From assembly GCA_021831785.1 (NCBI GenBank), contig JAKBMB010000020.1:1-64000 (forward strand): a DNA stretch of 64,000 bases, read 5' to 3'. Each line of letters starts with the position of its first letter. The stretch's first letter is position 1. This stretch comes from Deltaproteobacteria bacterium (lineage in GTDB: Bacteria > Desulfobacterota > Binatia > Binatales > Binataceae). Of this stretch, positions 36,837-44,234 are shown in pieces. A program made the translations under genes and the position numbers. The notes under the pieces were generated by a model, which was not told where the DNA came from, did not search any database, and saw nothing but the letters and a program-made list of their open reading frames with translations.

Positions 36837-37929
36837 CCCGCTGATGGTGCAAGCCGAGCTCACTTACTCCTGCCCGCTGCAGTGCCCTTACTGCTACAAC
36901 GGGGTTGACTTCGCTTTTCACCGCGACGATCTGACCACTGAGCAGTGGCTTGACGCACTGCGCCAGGCGCGCGCGCTCGGCGCCGTCCAGCTTGGTTTTA
37001 CCGGCGGCGAGCCGATGTTGCGCCCCGACCTCGAGACGCTGGTGCGCGAAGGCCGCCAACTCGGTTACTGTATCACTCTTCTCACCTCCGGAATGCTCAT
37101 GACCGAGAAGCGCCTGCAAGCGCTTAAAGAAGCCGGACTCGACGGGGTACAGGTCGCCTTTCCCTCCAGTTCTCCCGCCGAGTGCAATTTTATGAGCGGA
37201 ACTGCGTCGTTCGAGCAAAAGCGCGAAACCGCGCGGTTGGTCAAGGGATACGGCCTGTCGTTGGTGCTTAACTTCGTGGTATATCGGGACAATATCGACA
37301 AGACCGAGCAGATGTTGGAACTCGCGACCGAGCTCCAGGCAGATTACGTCGAATTCGCCAACTGCCAGTTCCACGGGTGGGGTTTCCTCAATCGCGACCG
37401 CCTAATGCCCACGCTCGAACAACTCACGCGCTCAGAAGCGTTAGTTAATCGCTTCCGTGAACAGCACCAGGGACGGATGAGGGTCTTTTACGTGATTCCG
37501 GACTACTATGCGGGTCGCCCGAAGCCCTGCCTAGGTGGTTGGGGCACTATCTTGCTGGCCATTGGACCTGACGGCGCGGCGACGCCGTGCCCCGGCGCGC
37601 GCGGCATGCCCGGCGTAGAGCTTCCCAATGTGCGCGAGAGCAGCCTCGAGACTATTTGGTACGATTCGCCAGTTTTCAACAAGTTCCGGGGCTTCGAGTG
37701 GATGAAGGAGCCGTGCCGGTCGTGCGAGGAGAAAACCAAGGACTTCGGCGGATGTCGCTGCCAGGCATACCTACTCACCGGCGACCCCGCCAACGCCGAC
37801 CCGACGTGCAGTCTTTCGCCCCACCACGGCCTGGTTGAGGCCGCCCGCGCGGGTTCTCAAACGTCGGCGTGCGCAAGACCCTATATCTTTCGTAACGTCA
37901 AAAACTCACGCCGACTCTGTGCGGACTGA
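36799..37929 (+). CDS. pqqE: PqqA peptide cyclase PqqE (radical SAM)
   Basis: A 376-residue radical SAM enzyme that makes the C-C cross-link between Glu and Tyr of PqqA. The SAM-cluster motif CPLQCPYC is at C25, C29 and C32, followed by FTGGEPMLRPDL. The SPASM-type C-terminus has CPGARG, CRSCEEKTKDFGGCRCQAYLLTGDP and TCSLSPHH for auxiliary clusters. ATG 36799 carries a GGAGGA site inside pqqD. The frame reading from 36763 would not be the natural start. Confidence 0.96.
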   Translation: MDAAGSVTSRPPSPLMVQAELTYSCPLQCPYCYNGVDFAFHRDDLTTEQWLDALRQARALGAVQLGFTGGEPMLRPDLETLVREGRQLGYCITLLTSGMLMTEKRLQALKEAGLDGVQVAFPSSSPAECNFMSGTASFEQKRETARLVKGYGLSLVLNFVVYRDNIDKTEQMLELATELQADYVEFANCQFHGWGFLNRDRLMPTLEQLTRSEALVNRFREQHQGRMRVFYVIPDYYAGRPKPCLGGWGTILLAIGPDGAATPCPGARGMPGVELPNVRESSLETIWYDSPVFNKFRGFEWMKEPCRSCEEKTKDFGGCRCQAYLLTGDPANADPTCSLSPHHGLVEAARAGSQTSACARPYIFRNVKNSRRLCAD

Positions 37930-38122
37930 AGACCGCGCAGATGTTTTGCCGGTAGATGTTTGGCGGCGCGCGCCGAGCACCAAAACGTCGGTTACGGGTT
38001 AACTCGCACAAAGTGCGGCGATGGCGCCCCCCTGGAAATTGAGGACGAGACGCTTGCTCCGATCGGGGTTCTTGGCGCGGTTCGCCCGGCTATGGAGACT
38101 TTCGGTTTGAAAGAGGACCTCA

Positions 38123-38815
38123 GTGGAAGCGCTTTTGATGCTTGCGCGCATGCTCCATTTGCTGTTTGTGATCTCCTGGATCGGCCGGCTTTACTGGGTC
38201 AACTTCGCCGAGAGCCCGTTCTTGCTCGAGACCAACACGCGCAGCCGCGGTTCGGACGTGATTTGGTGGTGGAAATGGTCGCCCTTGGGCACGGTGCTTT
38301 CGGGCGGATTTTGCCTGGCCACCAAATGGCGCCAAGCCGGGTTAACGCGGTTTGTCCACGCGCCCTACGGGATTTTCATTCTCACCGGCGCGGCGATAGG
38401 CCTTATCATGGCGGCGAACGTCTGGCTCGTGATTCGACCGCAGAAGCGACTGCTAAAGCACCCGTCGGCTGGCCCTGCGCCAACCTCGCGCGAGGGCAAC
38501 GCGGCCGCCAGCCTGCGCCGAATCGGCTTGGTGACTCGCACCAACACACTGCTCTCGATTCCGGCGCTGTTCTTCATGGGCGCGGCGGGCCATTACATGC
38601 CGTGGCCGTGGAACGAGATGAGCCGCGCGCGGCTTATGCTATGGATTGCCCTAAGCGCGCTTGTCATTGTCCCGGTCGAGTTGAATGCGCTGATCGGCAC
38701 GCGCGGGCTCGGCAAGCGGCTGCTCGAATCGCCGCCGGCCGTCGTATTTTCGGCGGTGGCGCTGTGCGCGATGCTGTTCGGTATCACAAGTTTCGCCTTA
38801 AGCGGCCGCCTGTAA
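38123..38815 (+). CDS. PuuD-like integral membrane protein, first of a tandem pair
   Basis: A 230-residue protein with about six membrane helices. Its pattern ARMLHLLFVISWIGRLYWVNF near the start and TRTNTLLSIPALFFMGAAGHYMP resemble the membrane half of PuuD-type cytochrome c urate hydroxylases, but there is no heme-binding C-terminus. Start is a GTG that aligns with its neighbour's. It lies 193 bases after pqqE. The adjacent paralog at 38888 suggests a heterodimer. The function is not known; a membrane electron-transfer or anchor role is a guess. Confidence 0.72.
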   Translation: MEALLMLARMLHLLFVISWIGRLYWVNFAESPFLLETNTRSRGSDVIWWWKWSPLGTVLSGGFCLATKWRQAGLTRFVHAPYGIFILTGAAIGLIMAANVWLVIRPQKRLLKHPSAGPAPTSREGNAAASLRRIGLVTRTNTLLSIPALFFMGAAGHYMPWPWNEMSRARLMLWIALSALVIVPVELNALIGTRGLGKRLLESPPAVVFSAVALCAMLFGITSFALSGRL

Positions 38816-38887
38816 ATCGGGCAAGCTTGCGTAAGGGTGCGACACCCTGGCGTCGGCTCGTCCTCCAGCCCCACGGTGCGGAAGGGA

Positions 38888-39586
38888 GTGGAAAATCGCT
38901 TGGCCGAGCTCTTGATGGCGATTCGATGGCTTCACGTTTTACTTGGGACTATCTGGATAGGATTGCTGTACTCGTCGAACTTAAGGGGCCCACAAGCTGC
39001 CGCGCCGGATACGGATAACGCGCCGGATCGACGGCGCGAGCCGCTATGGCTGGGCGGCTTTCCGTGGTCAGCGGGCGGCACGGTCCTGTTCGGCGCCGCT
39101 TATCTCGCCCTGGTCGAGCGGCACCGGCGCCTTGCGCGGCTAGCCCTGAGCCCGTATGAGACCACGATTCTTACCGGCAGCGCGCTAGGGGTCACCATGT
39201 TTATTAACGCGCTTGTGTTCTGGCTAGCGCGCAAGCGGCCGGCGGCGGCGGACCTCACCCGCGCGCTCGCGCAGCCCGCGCCTGCGGTGCGGGAAGCCGA
39301 CCGGCGAGCGATGCTGGCAACGCGGACAAACGTCCTGCTTTCGATCCCAATGCTCTTTTTCATGGTTGCGGCCAGCCATTACCGTCTTTTTCCGCATCTG
39401 AGCACAGCGCAGGCGACCGCGTGGTTCGCCACGGTGGGGAGCACAATTGTCGTGCTCGAACTGAACGCGCTGCTCGGTCTCGGCAAGACCGGCGAGCGCT
39501 TGCTCGGGACGGTCGGCGGCGCGGTTGGCTCGGGGTTCGCGGTCTGGGCGCTGTTATTCGTCATCAGCAAGATGCTTTTCGCATGA
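38888..39586 (+). CDS. PuuD-like integral membrane protein, second of a tandem pair
   Basis: A 232-residue paralog of the preceding protein. Shared patterns are AIRWLHVLLGTIWIGLLY, TRTNVLLSIPMLFFMVAASHYRLFP and VELNALLGLGKTGERLL. It also has about six helices and no heme motif. Start GTG 38888 is aligned to the neighbour; ATG 38915 or the TTGs between are also possible because the upstream GGAAGGGA stretch is too close to the GTG. It is 72 bases downstream of the first copy, so probably co-transcribed. Confidence 0.7.
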   Translation: MENRLAELLMAIRWLHVLLGTIWIGLLYSSNLRGPQAAAPDTDNAPDRRREPLWLGGFPWSAGGTVLFGAAYLALVERHRRLARLALSPYETTILTGSALGVTMFINALVFWLARKRPAAADLTRALAQPAPAVREADRRAMLATRTNVLLSIPMLFFMVAASHYRLFPHLSTAQATAWFATVGSTIVVLELNALLGLGKTGERLLGTVGGAVGSGFAVWALLFVISKMLFA

Positions 39587-39815
39587 CCGCTATCAGGCCT
39601 CGTTCGACGTTGAACGATCGTAAGCCGTGGGCCCGGCTCTACAAAGCGGACCCGCGCGGGGCTGACCAACCGGATGTGCGGACTTGTCGCCGAGCGCAAC
39701 ACGGTCCTGCCAGGCTAGGTCCGTATGTTGTCAGGCCTTGGCCAGGAACAAGTCGTTCTGATCATGGTGGTGGGTCCGGTCGTCATGTCCGGGGCTACTC
39801 TGTCCGGCCTCCCAA
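39587..39815. other. Non-coding stretch after the membrane protein pair
   Basis: About 230 bases with no recognisable gene; it leads into an inverted-repeat element at 39816-40050 and then decayed coding sequence. The whole gap up to 40542 holds no intact gene. Confidence 0.4.
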
Positions 39816-40050
39816 CCCTGAAGCGAAAATAACTTCATCGATGAAGACTCGGAAGTCCACGCCCTATGCCGGTGCCATAGCCGAAAGGCAGCGGACCGGC
39901 TTGCGGGTTTTTGGTGCGTTGGAGGTTGCCCGGTCCGCGGGCCTCGGTGGCGCGGGCGGCCCTGCCCGCGCGGAGCACGGGCGGGCATTCTTCGGCTTCG
40001 CTCAGAACAGGCTCCGGCCCGCCCCACTAAGATTTATTTTCGCTTCAGGG
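39816..40050. mobile_element. 235-base MITE-like element with 17-bp terminal inverted repeats
   Basis: The left end CCCTGAAGCGAAAATAA (39816-39832) is exactly complementary to the right end (40034-40050). The interior is non-coding and contains a GC-rich hairpin region (GCGGGCGG..CCGCGC). The flanks share an AAC/TAAC-type sequence that could be a short target duplication. The ends differ from those of the CTAG-bounded elements, so this would be a separate family. Confidence 0.75.
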
Positions 40051-40079
40051 CTAACGCTGAGCAACCTGCCGACGCTGCC

Positions 40080-40345
40080 ATGCGACGTTTCGACTGTCAG
40101 ACTCCTCGGCTTAGTCATGGGCCTGGCCGTTGTCGCCCGCGGGATGGAGCCGTCGGTTGTCGCGATCATGGGCCTTTCCGCCACACCGACGCCAAGGGGT
40201 CTTGATCCCCGGGCGCCGGGTGCGGCAGGCGATCCTAATCGGACTTGGCGTCGGCGCCGCAATGGGCTTGTTGAACGGCGTCGTGATTGCTTTCCCTGAG
40301 ATTGCCGCCCGGCTCACAACTTTCGCGCCGCACGAGCGGGCTGAA
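40080..40345 (+). pseudogene. Decayed sugar-ABC-transporter permease fragment
   Basis: Two frames on the plus strand carry short segments resembling RbsC-type permeases: LLGLVMGLAVVARGMEPSVVAIMGLSATP in one, then VRQAILIGLGVGAAMGLLNGVVIAFPEIAARLTTFA in the next. A frameshift separates them, and the flanks are unrelated. The second segment matches the GxxxGxxNGxxxA helix of BPD_transp_2 permeases. Short, so tentative. Confidence 0.4.
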
Positions 40346-40542
40346 AGCCCACACCAAACTCGGGTCAAGTTCAACCAGCCCCGGTATACCCGCGTTTTCG
40401 CTGCCGCGTGTTACGAAAGCGATGAGGTTTTCGGGCGCAACTGCGCCGCGCTAGAGCATAAGGCTTGTCGAGAACCTCGAATAGCCGCTGGCGCCGCGGG
40501 ACCGTTACGGCCGCCTCAGCGTGTACGGTTGCACGAATCTGC

Positions 40543-41040
40543 CTAGTGCTTTCTGTGCGGCTGTTGACGCTGATGTTTTCCGCGCTGGTAGGTTCCTATA
40601 AGTACGGCCTGTGCAACGATGTGCCCCTGCATGGCTTTTTCCAAATCGGCCTTGGTGGGCCGCGTCAAATGCAGCACGCTGTCCAGTGCATACAGCTTGA
40701 AAAAGTAGCGGTGACGCCCGATGGGGGGACAAGGGCCGCCGTAGCCCGTGCGCTTCCAGTCGTTGAGCCCCTCGGATGTTCCGGCGGGGAGCTTATCGGC
40801 GCTCACCCCTTCGGGCAGCCCACCCGCGCTCGCGGGCAGATTGTAGAGTACCCAGTGCACCCAAGTCATTTTGGGTGCCGCGGGGTCGGGTGCGTCCGGG
40901 TCGTCCATGATCAATGCGAGACTCTTCGCACCTGGGGGCGCGTCGGACCAGTTCAACGCGGGAGAGCGATCATCCGCATCACAGGTGTGGGCAGCGGGGA
41001 TTGCGTCGTTAAGGGCAAAGGCAGGCGACCAAAGGTTCAT
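40543..41040 (-). CDS. YbhB/YbcL family Raf kinase inhibitor-like protein
   Basis: A 165-residue PEBP-family protein. The signature segments are SPALNWSDAPPGAKSLALIMDDPDAPDPAAP with the DPDAP motif, MTWVHWVLYNLPAS, and GGPCPPIGRHRYFFKLYALD (the GPxPPxGxHRY pattern). The bacterial family has a phosphate- or small-anion-binding pocket and no known kinase role. ATG 41040 sits correctly behind an AAAAAGGA site, better than ATG 41046. It is convergent with the preceding pseudogene and isolated. Confidence 0.94.
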   Translation of the reverse strand: MNLWSPAFALNDAIPAAHTCDADDRSPALNWSDAPPGAKSLALIMDDPDAPDPAAPKMTWVHWVLYNLPASAGGLPEGVSADKLPAGTSEGLNDWKRTGYGGPCPPIGRHRYFFKLYALDSVLHLTRPTKADLEKAMQGHIVAQAVLIGTYQRGKHQRQQPHRKH

Positions 41041-41304
41041 AGGCATTCCTTTTTCTGCGCACTCGACGAGGCAAGTGCGCTCACGTCATGTATGATGAGA
41101 GTCTACCGCTTTTGTCCGGCGCCGGAGAACCCTCGGCTCTGATGTTGATCGGTATGGGGGCCCTCAGCCCGCCGCTTTCTTATCGAGAGAAGCCAGACCG
41201 CGGCCGTAAGATAAATGCGGCAGCGTCCGAGCGGTCGGTCCGAAGCTGCATGGCGCAAAGTTATCGTCAAGTTGCGCGGGGCCATACCCAACACGAGCTC
41301 TTTC

Positions 41305-42036
41305 ATGACCATGAGCATGGGTTTCCGATTTCTTGCTCCGGGGAGTCAATCGCAAGTGGAACCCACGAGGGCGACAGATAATTCATCCGCGGCTGATACG
41401 CTCGCCCGGCGCCGTTATGACCGCATCGCGCCGTTTTACGACGTACTCGAGCAGCTTTTTCAACCACGCTCCTCACTGTGGCGCAGAGAACTCTGGGGCC
41501 GCGTGGACGGCGGGCAGGTGCTGGAGATCGGAATCGGCACCGGACGGAACGTTGCGTACCAAGCCGCCCCGGCGCGCGTCTTTGGCATCGACATCTCCCC
41601 GCGGATGCTGGCGCGTGCGCAACGCAAGCTGCGCTGCAACGGCTCGGTTTCGCGTCTCCTCCTCGGCGATGTCCAGACGCTGCCCTTTCGCGACCGCGTC
41701 TTCGATGTTGCGGTCGGAACGTTCGTGTTCACCTCGCTACCCGACCCGGTGCGCGGGTTGCGCGAGGTGCGAAGAGCGCTGCGACCCGGCGGCCGGTTGC
41801 TTCTGCTGGAACGCGCCCTGTCGAGGTGCTGGCTCATCGAACGGCTGACCAAACGTTTGGCGGCAGTGCTTTACCGGGCGTGCGGCGCCCGTCTGGACCG
41901 CGACATAGTGGACATGGTGCGCGCCGCGGGCTTCACGAAAATCAAGGTGGACAATCTTGCCCTAGACATTGTGAAGCTGATTGAAGCGGCCGCGCCGGTG
42001 ATTGCAGCCGCTCAAGAAAACCGGCACGGCGAATGA
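41305..42036 (+). CDS. Class I SAM-dependent methyltransferase (UbiE/PmtA-like), 3' end altered
   Basis: A 243-residue methyltransferase. Motif I is VLEIGIGTGRNVAY, then FGIDISPRMLARAQRKL, LLLGDVQTLPFRDRVFDVAVGTFVFTSLPDPVRGLREVRRALRPGGRLLLLE in separate blocks, typical of phospholipid N-methyltransferase or UbiE-like enzymes. Several starts are possible (41305, 41311, 41317, or GTG 41356 with a GGGGAG site). The last residues (AAAPVIAAAQENRHGE) run into sequence that belongs to a phage terminase in another frame, so the natural C-terminus may be lost. Confidence 0.85.
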   Translation: MTMSMGFRFLAPGSQSQVEPTRATDNSSAADTLARRRYDRIAPFYDVLEQLFQPRSSLWRRELWGRVDGGQVLEIGIGTGRNVAYQAAPARVFGIDISPRMLARAQRKLRCNGSVSRLLLGDVQTLPFRDRVFDVAVGTFVFTSLPDPVRGLREVRRALRPGGRLLLLERALSRCWLIERLTKRLAAVLYRACGARLDRDIVDMVRAAGFTKIKVDNLALDIVKLIEAAAPVIAAAQENRHGE

Positions 42037-42745
42037 CTACAGCGCGGCGGCGCTTGTCGGCGAGGCGCCGGCTGGCTTCTATCTGCTCCATGTCTGGCGC
42101 GAGCGGGTTGAGTTCCTCATCCTGAAACGCAAGATTGTTGAGTTAGCGACGGCGTGGAAGCCCGGCGCGGTGCTGGTCGAGGACAAGGCCAGCGGGCAAA
42201 GCCTCATCCAAGAGCTGCGTTCGACCAATCTCCCCGTGCTCCCCATCCGCGTTGACACGGACAAGGAATCACGCGCGCATGCCGTGAGCCCGCTGGTCGA
42301 GGCCGGGCGCCTGTTCCTTCCGCCCAAAGCGCCCTGGTTGGCCGACGTCCTCGACGAGGTAACAAACTTTCCCAGCGCACCCCACGACGACCAGGTTGAC
42401 GCGCTCGTTCAGGCGTTAGGCTGGTTGAGGCACCAAGGCGGCGGGAATAATTTTATCGAATACCTGCGGCTCAGCCTTGGCGAGCCGGCGCCCAGCGAGC
42501 CCGAAAAGCCGCTGCCGTGGGCCCACGATAAGCCGCCGGGCACGGATAACCCGCTGATTGAAGCCTACCAGCGCGCGCTTGCCGATGGCGCGACACTGCT
42601 CAAAAGCCGCTGCGCGAGTTGTCGGGAAGCCATCGCCCCGGGCGCTGTCTACGTCGATGACGGCGCGCGCCGCTGGCACAAAGGCCGCCGGCCGCCGTTC
42701 GGATTCGCGGCGCAAGCTGGCCTGAACCGCGCTCGCCCCGCGTGA
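42002..42745 (+). pseudogene. Phage terminase large subunit, C-terminal nuclease fragment
   Basis: The frame encodes 247 residues. KKTGTANDYSAAALVG, HVWRERVEFLILKRKIVELA, VLVEDKASGQSLIQEL and HDDQVDALVQALGWLRHQ match the nuclease domain of TerL, with acidic catalytic residues in EDKASG and DDQVDA. The ATPase domain and the first nuclease Asp are missing, so it is a remnant. The start at TTG 42002 lies within the end of the methyltransferase gene, which marks a recombination joint at about 42010. The rest of the prophage is nearly gone. Confidence 0.85.
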
Positions 42746-42831
42746 TGGGACATTTTGGGACGAGCCCGCGATCCTGAGGACGCGCGTGAGACAGACCCTG
42801 CGTCGGTCCATGCTGTCGCCACGATGAGCAC
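42649..42831 (-). CDS. Small ORF, paralogous leader to the Ser-rich ORF
   Basis: A short minus-strand frame beginning near 42831 with an ATG ATC start after GAGGCCTAG. Its first 25 residues (MICVVLIVATAW..) resemble those of the downstream-listed Ser-rich ORF (MMIYVLIAATAPW), and the 40 bases around the start are clearly duplicated between the two. It overlaps the 3' end of the terminase fragment on the other strand. Whether it is expressed is unknown; it may be a phage-encoded small membrane peptide. Confidence 0.35.
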   Translation of the reverse strand: MLIVATAWTDAGSVSRASSGSRARPKMSHHAGRARFRPACAANPNGGRRPLCQRRAPSST

Positions 42832-42859
42832 GACGCAGATCATCTAGGCCTCTTCTAGG

Positions 42860-43069
42860 TTACGGCCTCGACCGCGAGCCGGAGTGGGAGTACGAACGGG
42901 ACCTTGACCTCGACTTCGACTGCGACTGCGCCACCGGCCCCGACCGCGACCCTGACAGCGACCACGGCGGCCCTGATCCCGACCACGACCACGACCACGA
43001 TCCCGACCGCGACCCCGCCATTGCCGTCAGCCACGGTGCGGTGGCTGCGATTAGCACGTAGATCATCAT
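42860..43069 (-). CDS. Small ORF with signal-like start and Ser-alternating low-complexity tail
   Basis: A 69-residue frame. A short hydrophobic start (MMIYVLIAATAPWLTAMA) is followed by about 50 residues in which every second residue is Ser, alternating with Arg, Gly, Trp or Lys (SGSWSWSWSGSG, then SKSRSRSRSYSHSGSRSR). The DNA is a degenerate hexamer run built on TCG. The opposite strand is also open and reads Asp-rich. A ribosome-binding site is not obvious. It lies between two other phage-like small ORFs. Confidence 0.5.
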   Translation of the reverse strand: MMIYVLIAATAPWLTAMAGSRSGSWSWSWSGSGPPWSLSGSRSGPVAQSQSKSRSRSRSYSHSGSRSRP

Positions 43070-43184
43070 AGGCCTCCCGGCCTGAGTCTTCCCGGACCCG
43101 ATCGTTAATCGCTCCCCCACGAAACACACATACACCTATGGACACGTTTCGCATAGCCCGGACCGGCGGTTAACCGCTCCCCCG

Positions 43185-43442
43185 TTAAACGCCCGCCATC
43201 CGCCCACGCGCGCCCTTACGATAAGCCGGCCAGCGGGCGACACCTTTGGCATACATGCCCGCGAGGGCGGCCAAGGTGTCGAGTTGGAACGAGGTCAGCG
43301 GCCCTAGTTCCTCGCCCTTCACGTTCGTCGCGAGTTGCGCGACTTCGCCGGCCGCCCCCTGGATTGCAGAGTCGGGCACGAAGTCGGCCAGCGTCTCGCT
43401 AAGCCGGCATTCCAATTCCGCCCTAATTTCGGTCGTCGTCAT
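43185..43442 (-). CDS. Small hypothetical protein of the phage remnant
   Basis: An 85-residue protein starting MTTTEIRAELECRLSETLADFVP, mostly alpha-helical, with an AAGGAG site nine bases before its ATG. I do not recognise the family. Its size, strand and place next to the Ser-rich ORF and the terminase fragment suggest phage origin. It is probably translated given the good ribosome-binding site. Confidence 0.65.
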   Translation of the reverse strand: MTTTEIRAELECRLSETLADFVPDSAIQGAAGEVAQLATNVKGEELGPLTSFQLDTLAALAGMYAKGVARWPAYRKGARGRMAGV

Positions 43443-43641
43443 TATCTTACCGCTCCTTGGCTCAAAAGGCCCAAGCGTCTATATGGCCGGCCTTTGAGCG
43501 GTTTGGTGCAACGAGCTTGAAACCGTTTCCTAGCTCGATTTGGCGCGAAAAATCGCGCCTATTTGGCGCTGGAAACCAAGACGACGCGCTGGCTGCTGAG
43601 CGCATCCCTTGGTAAGTCCCTGATTTTATTAACGAATTTGC

Positions 43642-43716
43642 TGGTGGTCCCAGCGGGAATCGAACCCGCGTTACCGACGTGAGAGGCCGGCGTCCTAACC
43701 GCTAGACGATGGGACC
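43642..43716 (-). tRNA. tRNA-Glu (CTC)
   Basis: The minus strand reads GGTCCCATCGTCTAGCGGTT with an anticodon loop CTCTCAC (anticodon CTC), a T-arm GCGGG-TTCGATT-CCCGC, and an encoded CCA end. All arms pair. It sits 22 bases from the tRNA-Gln gene, so the two form a small cluster. Confidence 0.97.
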
Positions 43717-43738
43717 CCGCAAACTGCGGCTCGCTCGA

Positions 43739-43814
43739 TGGCTGAGGAGGGAGGACTCGAACCTCCATTAGCCTGATCCAGAGTCAGGTGGCTTGCCAAT
43801 TAGCCCACTCCTCA
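43739..43814 (-). tRNA. tRNA-Gln (CTG)
   Basis: The minus strand gives acceptor TGAGGAG paired with CTCCTCA, a discriminator G and an encoded CCA. The anticodon stem CCTGA/TCAGG encloses loop CTCTGGA, anticodon CTG. The T-arm is GGAGG-TTCGAGT-CCTCC. It is upstream of tRNA-Glu in the same transcript. Confidence 0.97.
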
Positions 43815-44234
43815 GCGCGCGGTCTGCTCGCTCGGACGGCATCTGCCCGCAACGGGCGATCCGTTGGCCGCGTTCGGGCCGGTAGGGCCACTGCTCGTGA
43901 ACGGGTTTAATTGCCGTCGCGCAACTCGTTTAACTTTACTAGCAGCACGAACCGAACGCTGCAACCTGAACGGACGTCAGGACCAGCCGGAGCACGCGGC
44001 GAATGCGAAGCCGCACCGAACCACCCCCTTTAGCCGGATGCCAGTTTAAGACGCGAATGAAGTGAAGCCCCGGCGAAAGCCGATGCCGTAAAATCCCGAT
44101 GTCGGCACCGCTCCCAACCGCCGGCCTTTCGGCGCCCGCCAGTTGCCTATATGCAGACCGAGTGCGAGAATTAAAATATCGTAAGGCTAAGAGCTGTGAA
44201 CAGTATAGCCCTCATGGGCAAAGCTAAGGTCGTC
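43815..44234. other. Intergenic region between tRNA pair and VWA gene, no gene seen
   Basis: 420 bases. It should hold the promoters for the minus-strand tRNA pair and for the plus-strand VWA gene. An AT-richer patch (GCGAGAATTAAAATATCGTAA) at about 44163-44185 is the most likely promoter site for the VWA gene; no full consensus was identified. Confidence 0.4.

Noticed and set aside
42860-43069. A possible CRISPR array in the repetitive stretch
   Set aside because: The repeat is a degenerate hexamer run without unique spacers; no cas genes are present.
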